Shown here piece by piece: positions 15,589 to 24,769 of a DNA stretch of 36,806 nucleotides. Made by a program: the position numbers and the translations under genes. Position 1 is the stretch's first letter; each line of letters begins with the position of its first letter. The stretch is from DATHTK01 sp035463295 (GTDB lineage: Bacteria > Actinomycetota > Rubrobacteria > Rubrobacterales > Rubrobacteraceae): assembly GCA_035463295.1 (NCBI GenBank), contig DATHTK010000062.1, positions 1-36,806 on the forward strand, written 5' to 3'. The notes beneath the pieces are model-generated. The model saw only the letters and a list, made by a program, of their open reading frames with translations. It did no database searches and was not told the DNA's origin.

Positions 15589-18051
15589 ATGAGGGCGCCC
15601 ACCCGGGAACGGCGGGGGATCTCCATCCGGGGCATCGTTCAGGGCGTGGGTTTTCGTCCCTTTGTCTACGCCCTGGCGCAGCGTCATGGGCTCGCCGGGC
15701 TGGTGCGCAACGACGCCGAAGGGGTCCACATCGAGGCGGAGGGCTCCCCGGAGGAGCTGGACCTCTTCCTGCGCGAGCTGACGGAGAAGGCACCGCCGCT
15801 GGCCGTGGTCGAGGACCTGTCGTGGCGGGCGCTAGCGGTGCAGAGGGATAGTGGCTTCCGCATCGAAGAGAGCCGGGAGGGAGCCCGACGCCGTGCGCTC
15901 GTCTCGCCGGACGTCGCGACCTGCGAGGACTGCCGCGCGGAGATCTTCGCCCCCACGGACCGCCGATACCGCTACCCGTTCACCAACTGCACAAACTGCG
16001 GGCCGCGGTTTACGATCACGCGCTCGGTTCCCTACGACCGGGCGATGACCACGATGGCTCACTTCGAGATGTGCCCGGAGTGCCGGAGGGAGTACGACGA
16101 CCCGACGGACCGCCGCTTCCACGCCCAGCCGAACGCCTGCCCGGCCTGCGGGCCCCGGGTGCGGCTCCTGGACCGGTTCGGCCACGAGCTCCGCGGCACG
16201 CCTGACGACCCCATCCGGCGCACGGCGCGGATGCTCCGCGGGCGGGCAATCGTGGCGATCAAGGGGCTCGGCGGCTACCACCTCGCCTGCGACCCGTTCG
16301 ACGAGAGGGCCGTGAGGACCCTGCGGGGGCGCAAGGTGCGGCAGGACAAACCCTTCGCGCTGATGGCCCGGGATCTCGCGCAGGTGCGGGAGCTCTGCCG
16401 CGTGGGACCGGAGGAGGAGGCGCTCCTCACCTCCCCGGCGCGCCCGATAGTGCTACTGGAGCGCAGAGAGGGCTGCGGCGTGGCCGAAGGCGTCGCCCCG
16501 CGCCAGAACACTCTAGGCGTCATGCTAGCCTACACCCCGCTGCACCACCTGCTACTGGGCGACGCAGGGATCCCGCTCGTCATGACGAGCGGCAACAACT
16601 CCGACGAGCCGATCGCCTACCGCGACGAGGAAGCCCTCGTGCAGCTGGCGGAGATCGCCGACTACTTCCTGATCCACGACCGCCCCATCCACATGCGCTG
16701 CGACGATTCCGTGGTCCGGGTGTTCGACCGGGGGACGTACCCCCTGCGCCGCTCCCGGGGCTACGCTCCGGCGCCGCTGCGGGTCGCCGGGAGCTTCGAG
16801 CGGCACACCCTGGCCTGCGGGGGCGAACTCAAGAACACCTTCTGCGTGGCCAAGGAGAGCCACGTCTTCCTCAGCCACCACATTGGAGACCTGGAGAACT
16901 ACGAGACCCTGAGATCCTTCCAGGAAGGAGTCGAGCATTACTGCCGGCTCTTTGACGTGCGGCCGGAGCTGGTCGCCTACGACCTGCATCCCGAGTACCT
17001 CTCTACCAAGTACGCGCGGGAGCTGGAGGAGGCCGGCCTCCCCGCAGTGGGCGTGCAGCACCACCACGCCCACATAGCCGCTTGTCTGGCGGACAACGAG
17101 CGGCCGTACGGAGAGCGGGTGATCGGGGTGGCGCTCGACGGGACCGGCTACGGGACCGACGGCGCAGTCTGGGGCGGTGAGTTTCTGGCGGGGAGCATCC
17201 GGGAGGGGTTCGTGCGGCGGGCGCACCTCGAGTACGCCCCCATGCCCGGCGCGGCAGCGGCCATCCGCGAGCCCTGGCGTATGGCCGTAGCGTATCTGAT
17301 CTCGCTCTACGGCGAAGAGGAGACATCAAAGCTTCCGCTCGAGGTGGTACGGCGGACAGGAGAGCGCGACGTGCGGCTCATCGCCCGCCTCGTCGAGCAC
17401 GAACTGAACACCCCGCCGACCTCCAGCGCGGGCCGGCTCTTCGACGCCGCAGCGGCGCTCGCCGGGGTGCCGGGCTCCCGACGGACGACGTACGAGGGGC
17501 AGGCCGCCGTCGAGCTGGAGCTCGCCGCGGACGGCCCGGCGAGCCGCAGATACCCCTTCCGGTTGCGCCCGCAAGGAGCCGGGTGGGTCGTGGAGACCCG
17601 CGAGACGGTCGTCGGGGTGGTCGAAGATCTCCTCGCGGGACGTGAGATCGGCGAGATATCTTCGGCGTTCCACGGGACGGTCGCCAGGATGATAGTCGCG
17701 GGATGCGAGGAGATCCGGGCCGCAGGAGGAGGAAGCGCGGTCGCGCTCTCCGGGGGAACCTTCCAGAACTTGCTGCTGATGGAGCAAGTGGTAGAGTTAC
17801 TGGCAGGGAAAGGCTTTACGACCTACCGGCACCGGCGGGTACCCACCAGCGACGGGGGGCTCTCTCTTGGACAAGCGGTGTTAGCGGACGGAGCTCTCGA
17901 AAAGGCTTCAAGAGAACCGATGCCTGAAACTCACACGACCGAAGGGAGGCACACACATGTGTCTGGGGATACCGGGCCGGATCGTCGAGATCCTCGACGA
18001 GGACCTTATGCTCGCCAAGGCGAGCGTCGGTGGAGTCAAGAGGAACATTAA
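15589..18051 (+). CDS. hypF: carbamoyltransferase HypF
   Basis: HypF makes the thiocarboxamide on HypE from carbamoyl phosphate, the source of the CN ligands of the active site. From ATG 15589 it has 820 residues (GTG 15541 would add 16). Domains: acylphosphatase (RGIVQGVGFRPF, residues 14-25); paired zinc fingers (C112/C115, C134/C137, C162/C165, C184/C187); a YrdC-like domain; and a Kae1-like domain with HHHAHIAACLADN and VALDGTGYGTDGAVWGGEF. The normal end is near GGLSLGQAVLA, but the frame runs on about 55 residues and overlaps hypC by 95 bases, giving a low-complexity tail that is probably not functional or reflects a lost stop. Confidence 0.95.
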   Translation: MRAPTRERRGISIRGIVQGVGFRPFVYALAQRHGLAGLVRNDAEGVHIEAEGSPEELDLFLRELTEKAPPLAVVEDLSWRALAVQRDSGFRIEESREGARRRALVSPDVATCEDCRAEIFAPTDRRYRYPFTNCTNCGPRFTITRSVPYDRAMTTMAHFEMCPECRREYDDPTDRRFHAQPNACPACGPRVRLLDRFGHELRGTPDDPIRRTARMLRGRAIVAIKGLGGYHLACDPFDERAVRTLRGRKVRQDKPFALMARDLAQVRELCRVGPEEEALLTSPARPIVLLERREGCGVAEGVAPRQNTLGVMLAYTPLHHLLLGDAGIPLVMTSGNNSDEPIAYRDEEALVQLAEIADYFLIHDRPIHMRCDDSVVRVFDRGTYPLRRSRGYAPAPLRVAGSFERHTLACGGELKNTFCVAKESHVFLSHHIGDLENYETLRSFQEGVEHYCRLFDVRPELVAYDLHPEYLSTKYARELEEAGLPAVGVQHHHAHIAACLADNERPYGERVIGVALDGTGYGTDGAVWGGEFLAGSIREGFVRRAHLEYAPMPGAAAAIREPWRMAVAYLISLYGEEETSKLPLEVVRRTGERDVRLIARLVEHELNTPPTSSAGRLFDAAAALAGVPGSRRTTYEGQAAVELELAADGPASRRYPFRLRPQGAGWVVETRETVVGVVEDLLAGREIGEISSAFHGTVARMIVAGCEEIRAAGGGSAVALSGGTFQNLLLMEQVVELLAGKGFTTYRHRRVPTSDGGLSLGQAVLADGALEKASREPMPETHTTEGRHTHVSGDTGPDRRDPRRGPYARQGERRWSQEEH

Positions 18052-18235
18052 CATCGGCCTGGTCCACCACGATGAGGAGAAGGTGGAGGTCGGGGACTGG
18101 GTGCTCATCCATGTGGGCTTCGCGATGTCCAAGCTCGACGAGGCCGAAGCGCATTCCACATTGCAGGCCCTTGAAGAGATCGGGGAGGCCTACGAGCAGG
18201 AGCTGGAGGAGCTCAAGGCCTCCCATATAGAGTAG
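17957..18235 (+). CDS. hypC: hydrogenase assembly chaperone HypC
   Basis: The 92-residue protein begins MCLGIPGRIVEI, the conserved HypC/HupF start whose Cys2 binds the Fe(CN)2CO unit together with HypD and hands it to the large-subunit precursor. The OB-like core continues VGDWVLIHVGFAMSKLDEAEA. ATG 17957 is set by GGGAGG seven bases upstream and lies inside the extended hypF frame. It ends two bases before the second HypC-like gene. Confidence 0.95.
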   Translation: MCLGIPGRIVEILDEDLMLAKASVGGVKRNINIGLVHHDEEKVEVGDWVLIHVGFAMSKLDEAEAHSTLQALEEIGEAYEQELEELKASHIE

Positions 18236-18237
18236 CC

Positions 18238-18489
18238 ATGAGCGAGAGCGGTCTTCCCGGCTACTGCACGTTGGACCACGGCGGATGCGTAGTCTGTTCC
18301 GACGCCGGTATCCCGGTGCACGTCGTATCCATCGAGGGGGACGACGCCCTCTGCGAGGACCGGGTAGGCAACCGGGCTCAGATAGCCGTGGAGCTGGTAG
18401 CGCCGGTGCGGGTGGGAGAGGTTCTGCTGACGCATGGAGGCGTCGCCATCGGCAAGGTGACGTCGCGGGGCGAGGAGGATTCTCGATGA
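18238..18489 (+). CDS. second HypC-like protein
   Basis: The 83-residue protein starts two bases after hypC and overlaps hypD by the ATGA motif. VHVVSIEGDDALCEDRVGNRAQIAVELVAPVRVGEVLLTHGGVAIGKV follows the HypC OB-fold pattern, but the diagnostic MCLG start is missing: the N-terminus is MSESGLPGYCTLDHGGCVVC, with three cysteines (C10, C17, C20). Such divergent HypC/HupF-like proteins occur next to true HypC in actinobacteria. It could hold the iron ligand complex under oxygen or serve a different step; function is inferred. Confidence 0.75.
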   Translation: MSESGLPGYCTLDHGGCVVCSDAGIPVHVVSIEGDDALCEDRVGNRAQIAVELVAPVRVGEVLLTHGGVAIGKVTSRGEEDSR

Positions 18490-19613
18490 AGTACGTGGAC
18501 GAATTCAGGAACGCCGAGATCGCGCGGGCGGTGGCGGCGGAGATCTCCTCGGTCACGGACCCGGATAGGCACTACAAGCTTATGGAGGTCTGCGGCGGGC
18601 ACACCCACACCATCTACCGGCACGGCATCAAAGACCTCTTGCCGGACCAGATAGAGCTGGTCCACGGACCCGGCTGCCCGGTCTGCGTGCTGCCGATGGG
18701 CCGGGTGGACGAGGGCATAGAGATCGCCGAGCGGCCAGAGGTGATCTTCACCTGCTTCGGCGACATGATGCGGGTGCCCGGCTCCAAGGGAAACCTGCTC
18801 GAGGTCAAGGCAGTGGGGGCCGACATCCGGATGGTCTACTCACCTCTGGACGCCTTGCGCATAGCGCGCGAGAATCCGGACCGGGAGGTCGTCTTCTACG
18901 CGATAGGGTTCGAGACCACCGCCCCCTCCACGGCGCTCACCCTGCAGCGGGCCAAGAAGGAGGGCCTGGGGAACTTCTCCGTCTTCTGCAACCACGTCAC
19001 CATCGTACCGCCGGTGCGGGCGCTCCTCGACTCCCCTGACCTGCGGCTCGACGGCTTCATCGGACCGGGGCACGTCTCGACGGTGATCGGCTGCCGGCCC
19101 TACGAGTTCATGCCTAAAGACTACGGCAAGCCGGTCGTGGTAGCGGGGTTCGAGCCGCTGGACATCCTGCAGTCCGTCTTGATGCTTATGCGCCAGATCG
19201 GCGAGGGGCGCTGCGAGGTCGAGAACCAGTACGGACGGGTCGTCCTCTGGGAGGGGAACCTGCAAGCCCTCAAGAGCATGGCCGAGGTCTTCGAGCTCAG
19301 GCCGTACTTCGAGTGGCGGGGCCTTGGCTTTATAGCCCAGTCGGCACTCAAGCTCTCGCCGGCCTACGCGGACTTCGACGCCGAGCTGCGCTACTCGACG
19401 CCGGGCGTCCGGGTAGCAGACCCCAAGGCCTGCCAGTGCGGCGAGGTCCTCAAAGGCGTCCTCAAGCCGCACGAGTGCCGGGTCTTCGGCACCGCCTGCA
19501 CGCCGGATCACCCACTGGGGGCGCTCATGGTCTCCTCCGAGGGGGCCTGCGCCGCCTACTACAACTTCGGCCGCAAGTCGTTCGAGAAGGTCGAGATAGG
19601 CTCGAAGAAGTGA
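18486..19613 (+). CDS. hypD: hydrogenase maturation factor HypD
   Basis: HypD is the [4Fe-4S] scaffold on which, with HypC, the Fe(CN)2CO group is built. From ATG 18486 (ATGA overlap with the previous gene) it has 375 residues, the normal size; the longer open frame to 18285 is not used. Conserved motifs: MEVCGGHTHTIYRHGI (C36), GPGCPVCVLP (C64, C67), FETTAPSTA and, near the C-terminus, the cluster cysteines in KACQCGEVLKG, HECRVFGTACTPDHPLGALMVSSEGACAAYY. It ends in a GTGA overlap with hypE. Confidence 0.96.
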   Translation: MKYVDEFRNAEIARAVAAEISSVTDPDRHYKLMEVCGGHTHTIYRHGIKDLLPDQIELVHGPGCPVCVLPMGRVDEGIEIAERPEVIFTCFGDMMRVPGSKGNLLEVKAVGADIRMVYSPLDALRIARENPDREVVFYAIGFETTAPSTALTLQRAKKEGLGNFSVFCNHVTIVPPVRALLDSPDLRLDGFIGPGHVSTVIGCRPYEFMPKDYGKPVVVAGFEPLDILQSVLMLMRQIGEGRCEVENQYGRVVLWEGNLQALKSMAEVFELRPYFEWRGLGFIAQSALKLSPAYADFDAELRYSTPGVRVADPKACQCGEVLKGVLKPHECRVFGTACTPDHPLGALMVSSEGACAAYYNFGRKSFEKVEIGSKK

Positions 19614-20689
19614 GCGAGCAGCGAGAACAACGCGTCCTCGACGCGCTCGAGCAGGGCCGCCGCCGACAGCCGAAGTTCACCGCCCCGCGCATAGACATGA
19701 GCCACGGCGCCGGGGGCAAAGCCACGCACAAGCTCATAGAGGGTCTCTTGCTGCCCGTCCTCGACAACCCGGCGCTCGCACCGCTCTCCGACGCCGCGTT
19801 CATCCCCTTCGGGAATAGCCGCTTGGCCCTGACCACCGACTCCTTCGTGGTGCGCCCGCTCGTCTTCCCCGGGGGCTCGATCGGGGAGCTCGCGGTCAAC
19901 GGGACGGTGAACGACCTGGCGGTCTCCGGAGCCACCCCGATAGGACTCTCCGCCGCCCTTATCGTCGAGGAGGGGCTGGAGACCGAAACACTCGTCCACG
20001 AGGTCGAGGCGATGGCGGCGGCCGCCGAACGTGCCGGGGTCGCGATCGCCACCGGCGACACCAAGGTGGTCGAGCGCGGCAAGGGCGACGGGCTCTACGT
20101 TATAACCAGCGGGGCGGGGATCGCAGACCCGGAACTGAACCTGTCCTCCGCCTCCGTCAAGCCGGGAGACAAGATCCTCTGCTCCGGGACTCTAGGCGAC
20201 CACGGTGCAGCCATCCTGATCGCGCGCGGAGACCTGGAGCTCGAGGCCGACGTACGCTCGGACACCCGGCCGCTCACCCCGCTCGTCGGAGCGCTCAAAC
20301 CCGCCGCAGGGCCGGGGCTGCGCTTTATGCGCGATCCCACGCGCGGCGGCGTCGGGACGGTACTGAACGAGCTCGCTCGCGACTCGGGGTACGGGGTCGC
20401 GCTCTGGGAGGAGAGGCTCCCCATCCGGGATGTCGTCAACGGGGCGTGCGAGATCCTCGGCATAGATCCACTGTACGTGGCAAACGAAGGAAAACTCCTC
20501 GCCGTCGTCGCCGCCGAACTCGCGGATCGAGCGCTGGAGGCGCTTCGGGGCGTCGACGGCGGCGAAGAAGCCGAGATCGTCGGTGAGGTCCGCGAGGAGC
20601 CGGCGCGGATGGTCATAATGTACACCCGGTTCGGCGGCACCCGCATGATAGATATGCTCGTCGGCGACCCGTTGCCCAGGATCTGCTAG
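19610..20689 (+). CDS. hypE: hydrogenase maturation factor HypE
   Basis: HypE dehydrates the thiocarboxamide made by HypF on its own C-terminal cysteine to a thiocyanate, the cyanide donor. The protein has 359 residues and ends with the required PRIC motif (C359). Start GTG 19610 overlaps the hypD stop by four bases. PurM-like ATP-binding motifs are visible: MSHGAGGKATHKLI, ALTTDSFVV, GTVNDLAVSGATP, ATGDTKVVERGK and MRDPTRGGVGTVLNE. This is the last gene before a 196-base gap, so the next operon segment may have its own promoter. Confidence 0.96.
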   Translation: MSEQREQRVLDALEQGRRRQPKFTAPRIDMSHGAGGKATHKLIEGLLLPVLDNPALAPLSDAAFIPFGNSRLALTTDSFVVRPLVFPGGSIGELAVNGTVNDLAVSGATPIGLSAALIVEEGLETETLVHEVEAMAAAAERAGVAIATGDTKVVERGKGDGLYVITSGAGIADPELNLSSASVKPGDKILCSGTLGDHGAAILIARGDLELEADVRSDTRPLTPLVGALKPAAGPGLRFMRDPTRGGVGTVLNELARDSGYGVALWEERLPIRDVVNGACEILGIDPLYVANEGKLLAVVAAELADRALEALRGVDGGEEAEIVGEVREEPARMVIMYTRFGGTRMIDMLVGDPLPRIC

Positions 20690-20885
20690 CGCCCGTGGAG
20701 GGTGGCTTCTGGTTTTCGGGAACGCTTCCCTTGCGATTACGGAGCGGGTGAGCCGGGTCAGCGACCGTATTATGATGTTGGTAGAGGACGGACTCCGCGC
20801 AGTGCTTGCTCTGTAACGCACCGCGCGCGTCCCGGAGGTAGAGCCATTTGTCGGGCGACGGCTTGACGGGCGGTAGGTGCAGTCG

Positions 20886-22070
20886 ATGAGGCGGGCGGAC
20901 ACAGAGACTCTCACGATCCGAAGCAGGGAAGAGTTACTGCGGCGGAACGAGATCTTCGAGAGGTTCTTCAAGAAAGAAGCTCCCCGGCTCGCCGAAGCCT
21001 GTCACGAGATGTCCCGCCGGTTCCTTGCGGGCGGACGCCTGTTGGCCTTCGGCAACGGCTCGGCTGCCACCGACGCCCAGCACGTCTCCGTCGAGTTCGT
21101 GCACCCGGTCATCGTCGGCAAACGCGCCCTACCGGCGCAGGACCTCGGGCCGGACTTCGAGAGACACCTTCCGGTCGTTCTGCGGCCGGAAGACATGGTC
21201 ATGGGCTTCGCCTTTCCCGCGAGGGATGCTGCGGTAGAGAGGGCACTGAGAGTCGCTAGAGAGCGCGGCGCGCTCACCTTCGCGCTCGCGGGAGCGTCGG
21301 GAGACTATCCCTTCGACCTCCCGGACGAGGACCCGTTCGTCTGCCAGGAAGTCTTCGAGGTCCTCTACCACATGCTCTGGGAGACCGTGCACGTGTACTT
21401 CGAGCACCGGGAGCAGGGCCACGACGTGGGCGCCTCCTCCTTTCTCTACCCGATGCTCGGCAAAGGGGAGCAGCGGCTCGAAGGGGTCGTGCAGGAGGTG
21501 CAGGGCTCGATGCTGCAGAAGATGGAAGAGGTAAACGGCATGCGAGCGGCGGTGGCGGAGACGGAGGTGGACGTCATCTCGGAGATCGCCACCGCCGCCG
21601 CGGAGCGGCTGGCTTCGGGGGGCAGGATCATCGCCTTCGGCAACGGCGGGTCGGCGACGGATGCCAACGACCTCGTGGTTGATTGCGTGATCCCGCCACC
21701 CGGCTTCGGAGTCATACCCGCAATCTCGCTGGCAGCGGAGCCGGCCAACATCACCGCCATCGCCAACGACATCGGCACGGAGGCCGTCTTCACCCGCCAG
21801 CTCATCGCCCACGCCCGGCCGGAGGACGTGGCAGTAGGAATCTCTACCAGCGGCGGCTCTGCGAACATCCTCTCCGCCCTCGCGGAGGCCCGCAAACGCG
21901 GGCTCCTCACGGTGGGCATCGTAGGCTACGACGGCGGGAGGATCGTGGGCGAGAAGCTCGCGGATCACGCGGTGGTAGTGCGCTCGGACTACATCCCCCG
22001 CATCCAGGAGGTGCAGGCCTCCGTCTACCACGTGCTGCGCAGGCTCGTGGAAGAAGCGGTGAGGGGTTGA
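20886..22070 (+). CDS. tandem SIS-domain protein within the hyp operon
   Basis: The 394-residue protein (ATG 20886; GTG 20877 is an alternative) contains two phosphosugar-isomerase SIS domains in tandem. The first has FGNGSAATDAQHV near residue 55, the second FGNGGSATDANDL near residue 255, both resembling GmhA sedoheptulose-7-phosphate isomerase. Only the second half keeps the phosphate-binding Ser motif STSGGSAN; at the same place the first half has FPARDAAV, so it may be non-catalytic. SIS proteins of this sort are commonly annotated as phosphoheptose isomerases beside hyp genes in actinobacteria. A role in hydrogenase maturation or its regulation is suggested only by position. It ends four bases before hypA. 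Confidence 0.82.
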   Translation: MRRADTETLTIRSREELLRRNEIFERFFKKEAPRLAEACHEMSRRFLAGGRLLAFGNGSAATDAQHVSVEFVHPVIVGKRALPAQDLGPDFERHLPVVLRPEDMVMGFAFPARDAAVERALRVARERGALTFALAGASGDYPFDLPDEDPFVCQEVFEVLYHMLWETVHVYFEHREQGHDVGASSFLYPMLGKGEQRLEGVVQEVQGSMLQKMEEVNGMRAAVAETEVDVISEIATAAAERLASGGRIIAFGNGGSATDANDLVVDCVIPPPGFGVIPAISLAAEPANITAIANDIGTEAVFTRQLIAHARPEDVAVGISTSGGSANILSALAEARKRGLLTVGIVGYDGGRIVGEKLADHAVVVRSDYIPRIQEVQASVYHVLRRLVEEAVRG

Positions 22071-22073
22071 CGC

Positions 22074-22430
22074 TTGCACGAGCTCGCCATAGCCGAGTCG
22101 GTGGTCCGGATCGCCAGCACCCACGCGGGCGTGCGCCGGGTGACGAGGGTGTATTTGAAAGTCGGCCACCTGCGCCAGGTCGTCCCGTCGGCGCTCGCCT
22201 TCAGCTTCGAGCTCGTGGCGCAGGGAACGCCCGTCGAGGACGCGGAGCTGGAGATAGAAGAGATCCCGGCCACGGGGAAGTGCCGCGCGTGCGGCGCGGA
22301 GAGCCGGCTCGAGAGCTTCCCCCTGCAATGCCGGGACTGCGGGGGCTTCGATCTGGAGCTCATCGCGGGAGAAGAGCTATACGTCGAGTCGCTGGAGATG
22401 GAGGCACATCCGACCAAGGCCGGAAGCTGA
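22074..22430 (+). CDS. hypA: nickel insertion protein HypA
   Basis: HypA delivers nickel to the large subunit with HypB. The 118-residue protein starts at TTG 22074, reading MHELAIAESVV: M1, H2 and E3 form the nickel site, so this start is required. The zinc site is built from C70/C73 (CRAC) and C86/C89 (CRDC). It follows the SIS gene by three bases and precedes hypB by 29 bases. The TTG start has no strong ribosome binding site of its own, so translational coupling is likely. Confidence 0.94.
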   Translation: MHELAIAESVVRIASTHAGVRRVTRVYLKVGHLRQVVPSALAFSFELVAQGTPVEDAELEIEEIPATGKCRACGAESRLESFPLQCRDCGGFDLELIAGEELYVESLEMEAHPTKAGS

Positions 22431-22459
22431 CTGCTAACTGCTACAAGGGAGGCACACCC

Positions 22460-23137
22460 ATGCACCGCACGGCGGTAAGAAAGGTCGTCTTCGAAGGCGT
22501 ACTGGACGCCAACGACGCGCTCGCCCAGGCCAACCGGGAGAAGTTCGACCGGGCCGGGACGTACGTGATCAACCTGATGAGCTCCCCCGGAGCGGGGAAG
22601 ACGGCGCTCCTGGAACGCACGCTGGAGCGTCTGCGCGGCAGGCTCCGGCTGGGCGTCCTGGAGGGCGACGTGCAGACGACCCTCGACGCCGACCGCCTCT
22701 CCCGCTTCCACGTCCCGCTGGTTCAGGTGAACACGGACCCCGGCTTCGGCGGCGAGTGCCACCTGGACGCAAACATGGTCCGCTCGGGCCTCTCCGAGCT
22801 GCCGCTGGACGGCATGGACGTCCTCGTAATAGAGAACGTCGGGAACCTGGTCTGCCCAGCGGAGTTCAGGGTCGGGGAGGACGCGAGGGTGATGGTCTAC
22901 TCGATCACCGAGGGGGAGGAGAAGCCCCTCAAGTATCCCCTGATGTTCCGGTCAGCGGATCTCGTCGTTGTAAACAAGATGGACCTGCTGGAGCACCTGG
23001 ACTTCGACCTGGAGCAGTTTCTCGCGCACCTGGACGCGGTAAACCCGGGCGTCGAGCGCATCCTCGCGAGCGCCCGCACGGGCCGGGGCGTGGACGAGTG
23101 GTGCTCCTGGCTACAGCGGCGCGTCGCCCCGTCCTAA
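22460..23137 (+). CDS. hypB: GTPase HypB, nickel insertion
   Basis: The 225-residue protein starts at ATG 22460 after AAGGGAGG; the longer open frame from 21683 overlaps hypA and is spurious. The P-loop is SSPGAGKT (residues 41-48), with ENVGNLVCPAEFRVGED and the base motif NKMD. The metal-bridging residues of the GTPase dimer are visible in FGGECHLDANMV and NLVCPA. The N-terminus has no histidine stretch, so it cannot store nickel as histidine-rich HypB proteins do; the nickel transporter at the window edge may compensate. It is the last hydrogenase gene on this strand. Confidence 0.95.
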   Translation: MHRTAVRKVVFEGVLDANDALAQANREKFDRAGTYVINLMSSPGAGKTALLERTLERLRGRLRLGVLEGDVQTTLDADRLSRFHVPLVQVNTDPGFGGECHLDANMVRSGLSELPLDGMDVLVIENVGNLVCPAEFRVGEDARVMVYSITEGEEKPLKYPLMFRSADLVVVNKMDLLEHLDFDLEQFLAHLDAVNPGVERILASARTGRGVDEWCSWLQRRVAPS

Positions 23138-23261
23138 GCGGGGACGCGAGGCTGACGCGTCGAGCTACCTCACGATCGGGCGGGACGAGGGTTCTTTGCA
23201 GTGCCCTGGCAGAGCCGCCTCTAACCCCGTGCACTCCGCTACTTCGGTGTAGATCAGAGAA

Positions 23262-23291
23262 TTGGCGCGGAGCACGAGCCCACTTTACAAT
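23262..23291 (+). promoter_or_regulatory. candidate promoter for the alcohol dehydrogenase gene
   Basis: TTGGCG (23262-23267) and TACAAT (23286-23291) are separated by 18 bases, in the 291-base gap between hypB and the dehydrogenase. The leader would be about 130 bases. The rest of this gap holds no gene I can support; only a weak 5-bp hairpin spans the hypB stop. Confidence 0.4.
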
Positions 23292-23428
23292 GGCGCGACA
23301 CGATGCGGAGTAGGCAAGTATAGAAGCCGTCCCGGGAAGGGGGCCAATAGAATATCTTTCGTTCAAAGGCGCGAACGCGCGCAGGAGGAACCGCTTAGGG
23401 GTAAGCGAAAGTTAGGGGAAAGGCGAGC

Positions 23429-24697
23429 ATGAATACCGGCCAACTGTGGGACATGCCGATTCTGGAGTTCCACCCTGTAAACCGCGCGCTCATAGGTCCG
23501 GGCGCGTACGAGCTCATCGGCGTCGAGGCAGAGAAGCTGGGCTTCAAGAAGACGCTCTTGATGACCTCCGGCATCAGGGGAACGGGACTGATCGACGACA
23601 TCGTTGGCAAGCTGGAGTACAAGGGGATCGACGTCGTAGTCTATGACAAGATCGAGTCCAACCCGAAGGACTACAACGTCATGGATGGCTACCAGATGTA
23701 CACGGAGGAGAGCTGCGATAGCTTTATCTCCGTTGGCGGGGGCAGCAGCCACGATGCAACAAAGGGCTGCCGGGTAGTCGTGGCCCACGACGGACGGAAC
23801 ATCAACGAGTTCGAGGGCTTCAACAAGTCCGAGAACCCGGTCAATCCCCCGCACATCGCCGTCAGCACCACGGCTGGAACGGGCTCCGAGACGAGCTGGG
23901 CGTACGTGATCACGGACACCACCTCGGAGAGCGCTCCGCACAAGTGGGTGGGGTTCGATGACGCGAGCGTGTGTACCCTGGCGATCAACGACCCGGTGCT
24001 CTACTACGACCTGCCAGAGAGGTTCACCGCCCAGTGCGGGTTCGACGTGCTGGCCCACGCTTCTGAGCCTTATGTCTCCCGGCTCAACCTGGCGGCGAGC
24101 CTCGGCCCCGCCCTCTATGCGATCAAGCTCACCGCGGAGCACCTCCGGACCGCCACCTACGAGCCCAGGAACTTCGAGGCCCGCAGAGGCATGATGCACG
24201 CGCAGTACATAGCGGCGCAGGCATTCAACTCCGGCGGCCTGGGGATCATCCACTCGATCTCCCACGCGGTCAGCGCCTTCTACGATAGCCATCACGGGCT
24301 CAACAACGCCATCGCTCTACCTCGGGTTTGGGAGTTCAACATGCCCACCAACTACGAGCGCTTCGCCGATATTGCGGAGGCGATGGGGGTCGACACCACT
24401 AACATGACGAAGGTGCAGGCAGCGGAGGCGGCGCTTGAGGAGGCGATCCGGCTGCTGAAGGACCTCGAAATACCCGAGAACTTCGCTTCCGTCAGCAAGG
24501 ATACCTATCCCAAGAACATCATGGGCGAGGGCGTCTACAAGGATGCCGGCACCACCATCGAACCCGACGATCAGAACATAGACCGCATCACCAACCACGT
24601 GCTGGGCGATGCCTGCACACCCGGAAACCCGAGGGAATGCTACTTCGAGAGCGTGAGGCCGGTCGTCAAGCACTGCGTCAGCGGTACTATCTTCTAG
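23429..24697 (+). CDS. mdo: NDMA-type methanol/alcohol dehydrogenase (iron-containing ADH family)
   Basis: The 422-residue protein has the group III (iron-type) alcohol dehydrogenase fold: GGGSSHD (103-109) binds the tightly held nicotinamide cofactor, and D206, H210, H275 and H289 form the metal site. Sequence stretches such as LWDMPILEFHPVNRALIGPGA and the C-terminal VLGDACTPGNPRECYFESV resemble actinobacterial NDMA-dependent methanol dehydrogenases (Mdo/Mno), which oxidise methanol and other primary alcohols and need mycofactocin to regenerate their bound NAD(P)H. The neighbouring mft genes strongly support this. ATG 23429 follows GGGGAAAGGCG. Ethanol or another alcohol as the true substrate cannot be excluded. 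Confidence 0.9.
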   Translation: MNTGQLWDMPILEFHPVNRALIGPGAYELIGVEAEKLGFKKTLLMTSGIRGTGLIDDIVGKLEYKGIDVVVYDKIESNPKDYNVMDGYQMYTEESCDSFISVGGGSSHDATKGCRVVVAHDGRNINEFEGFNKSENPVNPPHIAVSTTAGTGSETSWAYVITDTTSESAPHKWVGFDDASVCTLAINDPVLYYDLPERFTAQCGFDVLAHASEPYVSRLNLAASLGPALYAIKLTAEHLRTATYEPRNFEARRGMMHAQYIAAQAFNSGGLGIIHSISHAVSAFYDSHHGLNNAIALPRVWEFNMPTNYERFADIAEAMGVDTTNMTKVQAAEAALEEAIRLLKDLEIPENFASVSKDTYPKNIMGEGVYKDAGTTIEPDDQNIDRITNHVLGDACTPGNPRECYFESVRPVVKHCVSGTIF

Positions 24698-24769
24698 CAG
24701 CCCGTGCGCCCGGGCGATGCCGAGCGCAGGACGCCGGAGATCTTCAGCTCACGCGGCTGATGGTGATGA

